Shown here: piece after piece, positions 59,252 through 64,000 of the stretch
Position numbering within the stretch: position 1 is the first letter of the stretch
How the letters are laid out: each line of letters opens with the position of its first letter
From: Streptomyces sp. T12
Lineage (GTDB): Bacteria; Actinomycetota; Actinomycetes; Streptomycetales; Streptomycetaceae
Direction of reading: 5' to 3'
DNA length: 64,000 nucleotides
Assembly: GCF_028736035.1 (NCBI RefSeq)
Contig: NZ_CP117866.1
Location: 3,658,001 to 3,722,000, forward strand
Translations under genes and position numbers: made by a program
Notes under the pieces: generated by a model
Seen by the model: the letters and a program-made list of their open reading frames with translations, nothing else
Databases searched by the model: none
What the model was told of the DNA's origin: nothing

Positions 59252-59644
59252 TCAGTAGTCGATCTCCCCGTACCAGACGTCCTCCCAGTCCGTTTCGATG
59301 AGGCCCTCCTCTTGGCGGGAGTTCCAGTAGAAGCAGCCGGAGCGGAGCCCCATGTACTTGGCCCCGGTGAACTCGTCGACCTGCTTGGTGCCGTAGGACC
59401 CGCCACCACCCTGGCTCTTGGACGCGTAGTGGTACATGTCGTCGTCGTCGGGCGAGCTCTGCACATCGAGAACGACGTCGCGCTGTGCGCACCGCTTGAT
59501 CTTGTAGTGGGACCAGCCGTCGTCGTACACGGTGCCCGAGATCTTCTCGTCGATCACGGCCGAGGCCGGGGCCGCGCCGAATGTCAGCGTGGCAAGGAAA
59601 GCCGCACCGGCTGCGGCCATGGCGAAGGTAGCGCGCTTGCGCAT
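59252..59644 (-). CDS. Secreted two-cysteine protein, paralog B
   Basis: A 130-residue exported protein. The signal is ATFAMAAAGAAFLATLTFGAAPASA. It shares YDDGWSHYKIKRC, SQGGGG, KYMGLRSGCFYWNSRQ and YGEIDY with paralog A (55717-56121), including both cysteines and spacing. It is the first gene of the exporter operon, 34 bp upstream of the lipoprotein. Family unknown. The twin-paralog arrangement around an exporter suggests a bacteriocin-like or contact-acting protein pair, but that is inference. Confidence 0.8.
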   Translation of the reverse strand: MRKRATFAMAAAGAAFLATLTFGAAPASAVIDEKISGTVYDDGWSHYKIKRCAQRDVVLDVQSSPDDDDMYHYASKSQGGGGSYGTKQVDEFTGAKYMGLRSGCFYWNSRQEEGLIETDWEDVWYGEIDY

Positions 59645-59894
59645 GATTCCCCCTGATGTGAAGGAGCCGATTGGTCACGTCGGCTCACTTGATGCAGGCG
59701 TGATCATGACATGACCGCATCTTTACTTCAACTCTCAATCTTCTCGGCCCTCTTCATCAGCAGTCGGCCTCATACTCCGATGGCGAACGCTGCACCTGGA
59801 GAGGCGCAGCCAAGGAGGAATAGGCGGAGCAGCAGGTCCAGCCTGGGCACTTCCTTTGCGGACTCCTTTGAGATTTCACAGTCAGTCGCCAGGT

Positions 59895-62276
59895 ATGGCA
59901 CAGCCCGCACCCACCCCCGCCGCACACGATGCGCTGGTGACATCAGCCACCCATCCCCACCCCCACACGCCCGCGACCCCCGACGTGCCACCGCAGGCCC
60001 CACCGGCGGCCACACCCACGGCACCCCCGGACAAGGCACCCCGCTGGTCCCTCCCCGCGCTGATCGCGATCCTGATCCTGGCGGCGGTGCTGTACTCCTG
60101 GAACCTCTCCGGCTCCAGCCTCAACAGCTTCTACAGCGCGGCCGTACTGAGCGGCACGCAGAGCTGGAAGGCGTGGTTCTTCGGCTCGTTGGACGCGGGC
60201 AACTTCCTCACCGTCGACAAGCCTCCCTTCGCCCTGATGGTGATGGGCCTGTCGTGCCGGGTCTTCGGCTACGGCACCTGGCAGATGATGCTGCCGATGA
60301 TCCTGGTCGCGCTGGCGACGATCTGGATCGTGCACGCCTCGGTGAAGCGGGTGTGGGGCCACGGCGCGGCGACGGTCGCCGCGCTGGTGCTGGCCCTGAC
60401 TCCGATCACGGTCGCCATCAACCGTGACAACAACCCCGACACACTGCTGGTGTTCCTGATGGCCGGCGGCGCGGCGCTCGCCCTGCGGGCCGTCCACAAC
60501 GGCAAGTTGCTGCCGCTGGTCGGTTCCGCGGTGTGCTTCGGTCTCGCGTTCAACACGAAGATGCTCCAGGGCTATATCGCGCTGCCCGCCGTCTTCGCGG
60601 TCTACCTCTACGCGGCGAAGCCGAAGCTCGTGAAGCGGATCGTCAACCTGCTCATCGCCGGTGTCGCGCTCGCCGTCTCCAGCTTCTGGTGGGCCGCGGC
60701 GGTCTCGCTCGTGCCCGCCGACGACCGCCCATACATCGGCGGTTCGACGGACGGTACGGCCTGGGATCTGATCATGGGCTACAACGGCCTCGGCCGGGTC
60801 CTCGGCGGCGAGGGCAACGGCGGAGGCGGCGGTGGCGGAGGCGGCGGCTTCTCCGGGACCGCCGGGATCGGCCGCCTGTTCAACGACATCCTCGGCGGCC
60901 AGATCTCCTGGCTGATCCCCTTCGCCGCGATCGCGTGCGTCGGCGGCCTGGTGCTGTGCGGGCGCGCCCCGCGCACCGACCTCACCCGTGCCGCGCTGCT
61001 GATGTGGGGCGGCTGGACCGCGCTGCACTACCTGACCTTCGCCATGGCCGAGGGCACGATGCACCCGTACTACACGACCGCGCTCGCCCCCGGCATCGCG
61101 GCGCTGTGCGGAGGCGGCGGCGTGATGCTGCTGCGCGCGTTCCGCGCCGACAAGCGGTGGGCGTGGGTGCTGCCGGCGGGGCTGGCCGTCACGGCCGTCT
61201 GGGCGGTCGTGCTGCTGCGGCGGGCCTCCGGTTGGAACACCTGGCTGTGGCCGGCGATCGCCGTCGTCATGGCGCTGGCGATCGTGGGGCTGCTCGTCTT
61301 CCGCTCCGCGTCCGGGAACCGGCTGCGGCTGCTGGCCGCTTCCATCACGGCGGCGATCGTCGCTGCGGTGGCGGGTCCGGCGGCGTACGCCTGGTCGGTG
61401 CCGTCCGGTTCGGGCGGCGGCATGGGCGGTACGAACCCGACGGCCGGGCCTTCGACGGGGAGCGGCTTCGGCGGCGGTCCCGGTGGGGGCGGTGGCGGCG
61501 GCCGGGGTGGCTTCGGCGGCGGGCAGATGATGCCGGGCGGCGGGAACGGCCAACTGCCGGGCGGCCAGAGCGCGCAGAACGGCCAGAGCGGTCAGAACGG
61601 CCAACCTCCCGGCGGCACCGGCGAGATGGGCGGTACGCCGCCGAACGGCACCGGCAACGGCACCGGCGGCACCGCCCCCGGCGGGACGGGCACCGACAAC
61701 GGCGGCCAGATGCCGGGCGGCATGGGCGGCGGAGGCTTCGGCGGAGGCGGCGGTATGGGCGGCGGCGCGAGCAGCGAGCTCATCACGTACCTCAAGAAGC
61801 ACCAGGACGGCGCCAAGTGGCTGCTGGCGGTGTCGAGTTCGCAGAGCGCGGCGCAGCTGATCCTCAGCAGCGGCGAGCCCGTCATCTCCATGTGGGGCTG
61901 GTCCGGATCCGACAAGGCGATGACACTGGCCAAGCTCAAGGAGCTGGTGAAGAAGGGCGAACTGCACTACATCCAGATCGGTGGCGGCGGCATGGGCGGC
62001 GGCCCCGGCGGCGGCAGCAGCGTCAGCTCCGAGGTCACGGAGTGGGTGCAGAAGAACGGGACGGCGGTGAAGGAGAGCGAGTACAGCAGCACCTCGCAGT
62101 CCTCCGACTCGAATTCCTCCTCGAACTCCTCCTCGTCTTCCTCCTCGTCCTCCTCGTCCTCCTCGTCTTCCTCCTCGTCCTCCTCGTCTTCCTCGTCTTC
62201 CTCCTCGTCCTCCTCCCCCTCGTCCCAGAGCAACCAGTCGACCGTCTACCGCCTCGACCCGTCGGACGTCAGCTGA
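59895..62276 (+). CDS. GT39 family glycosyltransferase (PMT/ArnT-like) with Gly- and Ser-rich tail
   Basis: A 793-residue polytopic enzyme of the GT39/mannosyltransferase fold. The first 70 residues are Pro/Ala-rich and cytosolic. LDAGNFLTVDKPPFALMVMGLSCRVFG is the characteristic loop after helix 1. About twelve helices follow. A Gly/Asn/Met-rich low-complexity region (about 500-620) precedes a small globular part (ELITYLKKHQDGAKWLLAVSSSQSAAQLILSSGEPVISMWGWSGSD) and a poly-Ser stretch of about 40 residues. It probably transfers a polyprenyl-linked sugar outside the membrane. Start ATG 59895 is chosen from codon use. ATG 59856 is in frame. Confidence 0.88.
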   Translation: MAQPAPTPAAHDALVTSATHPHPHTPATPDVPPQAPPAATPTAPPDKAPRWSLPALIAILILAAVLYSWNLSGSSLNSFYSAAVLSGTQSWKAWFFGSLDAGNFLTVDKPPFALMVMGLSCRVFGYGTWQMMLPMILVALATIWIVHASVKRVWGHGAATVAALVLALTPITVAINRDNNPDTLLVFLMAGGAALALRAVHNGKLLPLVGSAVCFGLAFNTKMLQGYIALPAVFAVYLYAAKPKLVKRIVNLLIAGVALAVSSFWWAAAVSLVPADDRPYIGGSTDGTAWDLIMGYNGLGRVLGGEGNGGGGGGGGGGFSGTAGIGRLFNDILGGQISWLIPFAAIACVGGLVLCGRAPRTDLTRAALLMWGGWTALHYLTFAMAEGTMHPYYTTALAPGIAALCGGGGVMLLRAFRADKRWAWVLPAGLAVTAVWAVVLLRRASGWNTWLWPAIAVVMALAIVGLLVFRSASGNRLRLLAASITAAIVAAVAGPAAYAWSVPSGSGGGMGGTNPTAGPSTGSGFGGGPGGGGGGGRGGFGGGQMMPGGGNGQLPGGQSAQNGQSGQNGQPPGGTGEMGGTPPNGTGNGTGGTAPGGTGTDNGGQMPGGMGGGGFGGGGGMGGGASSELITYLKKHQDGAKWLLAVSSSQSAAQLILSSGEPVISMWGWSGSDKAMTLAKLKELVKKGELHYIQIGGGGMGGGPGGGSSVSSEVTEWVQKNGTAVKESEYSSTSQSSDSNSSSNSSSSSSSSSSSSSSSSSSSSSSSSSSSSSSPSSQSNQSTVYRLDPSDVS
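62098..62225 (+). repeat. Poly-serine codon tract
   Basis: A TCC/TCG/TCT array encodes about 40 nearly uninterrupted serines near the C-terminus of the GT39 protein. On the opposite strand it reads as Glu/Asp, an artefact. The tract is a likely site of replication slippage. Confidence 0.95.
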
Positions 62277-62297
62277 CCCCGACCCGCTCCACGCTCA

Positions 62298-62326
62298 ACG
62301 GCCCCCGGCACACAGCCGGGGGCCGT
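62298..62326 (+). terminator. Terminator of the GT39 gene
   Basis: ACGGCCCCCGGC (62298-62309) and GCCGGGGGCCGT (62315-62326) form a perfect 12-bp stem with a 5-nt loop, followed by TTT. It is 22 bp after the stop. Confidence 0.9.
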
Positions 62327-62472
62327 TTCGGCATGTCAACTCGCGTAGACAAGCCCCGTTTTGCCGTTTCCCGTCACCCAATAGACACGTGCAAGCTCTC
62401 GACACGCCCGCATGTCCATGCCACTCTCCCGTTTGCCGCCTCCATTCAACCCGCGTAGATGGGACACCCCAC

Positions 62473-63276
62473 ATGCTGGCGACACGCATACGCCCCCGCT
62501 GGAAGACAGTGGCGCTGACGACGGCCGCCGTCCTGGTCGGCCTCACCCCGGCGCTGACGGCGACCCCGGCCGCGGCGACAACGACGGCGTACGACGACAC
62601 GTACTACGCCGACGCGATCGGCAAGTCCGGCACGGCCCTGAAGGACTCGCTGCACACGATCATCAGCGACCAGACGAAGATCTCGTACTCCGCCGTCTGG
62701 AACGCGCTGAAGACCGCCGACCAGGACCCGAACAACAGCAGCAACGTGCTCCTGCTGTACAGCGGTGTCTCGCGCAGCAAGTCCCTCAACGGCGGCGACG
62801 TCGGCGACTGGAACCGCGAGCACACCTGGGCCAAGTCCCACGGCGACTTCGGCGAGGTGACCGGCCCCGGCACCGACCTGCACCACCTGCGCGCCTGCGA
62901 CGTGACGATCAACAGCACCCGCGGCAACCTGGACTTCGACAACGGCGGCAGCGCCGTCACCAACGGCGGCGGCAGCACCGTCGACTCCGACTCCTTCGCG
63001 CCGCGCGCCGCCGACCGGGGCGACGTGGCCCGCATGATCCTCTACATGGCCGTGCGCTACGAGGGCGACGACGGCTTCGCCGACCTGGAGCCCAACGAGA
63101 GGGTCGGCAACGGCTCCGCCCCCTACATGGGCAAGCTCTCCGTCCTCAAGGCGTGGAACGAGGCGGACCCGCCGAGCGCCTTCGAGGAGCGCCGCAACCA
63201 GGTCATCTACGACACCTACCAGCACAACCGCAACCCGTTCATCGACCACCCGGAGTGGGTCGAGGCGATCTGGTAG
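62473..63276 (+). CDS. Secreted endonuclease I family nuclease
   Basis: A 267-residue exported nuclease of the EndA/NucM type. The signal is TVALTTAAVLVGLTPALTATPAAA. The His-Asn/metal catalytic motif is GDWNREHTWAKSHGDFGE, with DLHHLRACDVTINSTRGNLDF and the later FEERRNQVIYDTYQHNRNPFIDHPEWVEAIW also typical. Extracellular DNA degradation for nutrition is the usual role. Near-repeats TCAACTCGCGTAGA (62336-62349) and TCAACCCGCGTAGA (62446-62459) flank the promoter region. The first ATG 62473 follows GATGGGA. Confidence 0.9.
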   Translation: MLATRIRPRWKTVALTTAAVLVGLTPALTATPAAATTTAYDDTYYADAIGKSGTALKDSLHTIISDQTKISYSAVWNALKTADQDPNNSSNVLLLYSGVSRSKSLNGGDVGDWNREHTWAKSHGDFGEVTGPGTDLHHLRACDVTINSTRGNLDFDNGGSAVTNGGGSTVDSDSFAPRAADRGDVARMILYMAVRYEGDDGFADLEPNERVGNGSAPYMGKLSVLKAWNEADPPSAFEERRNQVIYDTYQHNRNPFIDHPEWVEAIW

Positions 63277-63306
63277 GCGACCGGACCCCTGTTCAGCCGC
63301 CGTGGA

Positions 63307-63337
63307 CGCGCCAGGGGTCTCGTCGGCCCCTGGCGCG
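63307..63337 (+). terminator. Terminator of the endonuclease gene
   Basis: An 11-bp perfect stem (63307-63317 with 63327-63337) and a 9-nt loop lie 31 bp after the stop codon. Confidence 0.85.
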
Positions 63338-63395
63338 CTCTGTACCACCTGTGCAGCGGAGTGACCTGCGCCGATCCGATGCTGTTGACCCGGCT

Positions 63396-63623
63396 ATGAA
63401 GAAGATCAGCGCGCTCGCCGCGTTCACCATGGCAGCCCTCGTACTCGCCACCCCGGCCCACGCCGACGACGGCGACCGGGGCCGTATCAACATCGCCGGC
63501 TACTCCACCGCCGACCTCTGCCGACAGGCGCTCGCACTCATCCCGGCAGCCGCACCGTGGACCGGCACCGCGGTGGACGACGCCTGCTACAACCGCGACC
63601 ACGTCGACGACACGCGCGGCTAG
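63396..63623 (+). CDS. Very small secreted protein
   Basis: A 75-residue protein with a Sec signal (KISALAAFTMAALVLATPAHA). The mature ~52 residues contain two cysteines (ADLCRQAL, DACYNRD) and DDGDRGRINIAGYSTADLC. Family not recognised. There is no clear Shine-Dalgarno before ATG 63396. It stands alone and is convergent with the next gene. Confidence 0.65.
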   Translation: MKKISALAAFTMAALVLATPAHADDGDRGRINIAGYSTADLCRQALALIPAAAPWTGTAVDDACYNRDHVDDTRG

Positions 63624-63635
63624 GCCGCTGAGGCC

Positions 63636-64000
63636 TCACACCGGGAGGTGCGTCGGCGCGAACATCCGCAGCACCGCCGGGAGTACGACCACTGAGGGGC
63701 CCGGCTCGGACAGCGCCTTCGCCAGGTCGGCCTCCAGCGTCTCCGGGGTCGTACGGACCCCGGGGACACCGAAGGACTCCGCCAGCGCCACGTAGTCCGG
63801 TCGCGTCAGCTCGGTCGCCGTCGCCTCGCCGAACGCGTCCGTCATGTACTCGCGCAGGATGCCGTAGCCGCCGTCGTCGACGATGAGCCAGGTGACGTTC
63901 AGGTCGTACTGGCGTGCCGTCGCGAGCTCGGCGATCGAGTACAGCGCCCCTCCGTCACCGGAGACCGCCAGCACCGGCCGGGCCGGATCCGCGGCCGCCG
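63636..64000 (-). CDS. C-terminal part of a thiamine-pyrophosphate-dependent enzyme (partial)
   Basis: The frame enters from the right edge and ends at 63636 (about 120 residues here). It has the TPP/Mg2+ motif: VSGDGGALYSIAELATARQYDLNVTWLIVDDGGYGI, where GDG and, about 27 residues later, DDGGYG replaces the usual NNxxYG. The end LAESFGVPGVRTTPETLEADLAKALSEPGPSVVVLPAVLRM fits acetolactate synthase/benzoylformate decarboxylase-like enzymes. The substrate cannot be told from this fragment. The N-terminus is outside the window. Confidence 0.88.
   Translation of the reverse strand, partial: AAADPARPVLAVSGDGGALYSIAELATARQYDLNVTWLIVDDGGYGILREYMTDAFGEATATELTRPDYVALAESFGVPGVRTTPETLEADLAKALSEPGPSVVVLPAVLRMFAPTHLPV

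Noticed and set aside
61967..62233. 88-aa minus-strand Glu/Asp-rich open frame
   Set aside because: It is the complement of the poly-serine tract of the GT39 gene.

Overview
The window is chromosomal DNA of a Streptomyces-type actinomycete. It has very high G+C with G/C-rich third codon positions, many GTG starts, four-base ATGA/GTGA stop-start overlaps, Tat- and lipobox-type export signals, an XRE/DUF397 regulatory pair, and the usual Streptomyces families (SAV_2336-like, EACC1-associated caspase, DUF993, trypsin-co-occurring domain). I see no tRNA, rRNA, CRISPR array, phage or transposase gene. Most of the window reads as ordinary chromosome with two accessory conflict loci and one export locus embedded in it.

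Layout. 0-5.4 kb: small HTH protein, GNAT acetyltransferase, zinc alcohol dehydrogenase, and an MMPL exporter divergent from a TetR regulator with a nested 61-bp palindrome between them. 5.5-8.1 kb: copper cassette (CsoR-type operator, CopZ-like chaperone, CopA ATPase). 8.1-8.9 kb: a 0.8-kb gap with repeats and hairpins, possibly a small RNA. 8.9-13.1 kb: citrate synthase, RecD-like helicase, cupin. 13.2-19.3 kb: ribose-type operon (LacI regulator, RbsA, an RbsC-RbsB fusion, ribokinase, ribose pyranase). 19.5-27.5 kb: DUF937 protein, then a four-gene conflict locus (trypco1, trypsin-VMAP, MoxR AAA+ ATPase, multidomain vWA/pseudokinase/P-loop protein) ending in a 206-bp tandem duplication that spawns coupled mini-ORFs. 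27.5-33 kb: TIGR03083-type enzyme, then a LacI-controlled sugar catabolic operon (Gfo/Idh/MocA, DUF993, isomerase). 33-36.3 kb: DinB, membrane protein, DHFR-like reductase, MarR-GNAT fusion. 36.3-38.8 kb: EACC1 and a caspase fused through one membrane helix to an extracellular type-1 periplasmic-binding domain. 39-47.3 kb: isomerase, MFS exporter, hydrolase, GNAT, EPSP-synthase paralog, Tat-exported GH3 N-acetylglucosaminidase-like enzyme, lipoprotein, small secreted protein. 47.4-55.5 kb: fused heterodimer-type ABC exporter, phytase-like and beta-lactamase-like exported proteins, nucleotidyltransferase, WhiJ-like XRE/DUF397 locus. 55.7-59.7 kb: MacAB-type exporter operon bracketed by two paralogous secreted proteins. 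59.9-64 kb: GT39 mannosyltransferase-like protein with a poly-Ser tail, secreted endonuclease I, a small secreted protein, and the C-terminal end of a thiamine-pyrophosphate enzyme running off the right edge.

The strongest biology to follow up is the EACC1 plus receptor-like caspase pair, the trypsin/MoxR/vWA-pseudokinase locus 10 kb away, and the MacAB operon with twin secreted two-cysteine proteins. Functions are inferred from sequence by eye. No database search was run.
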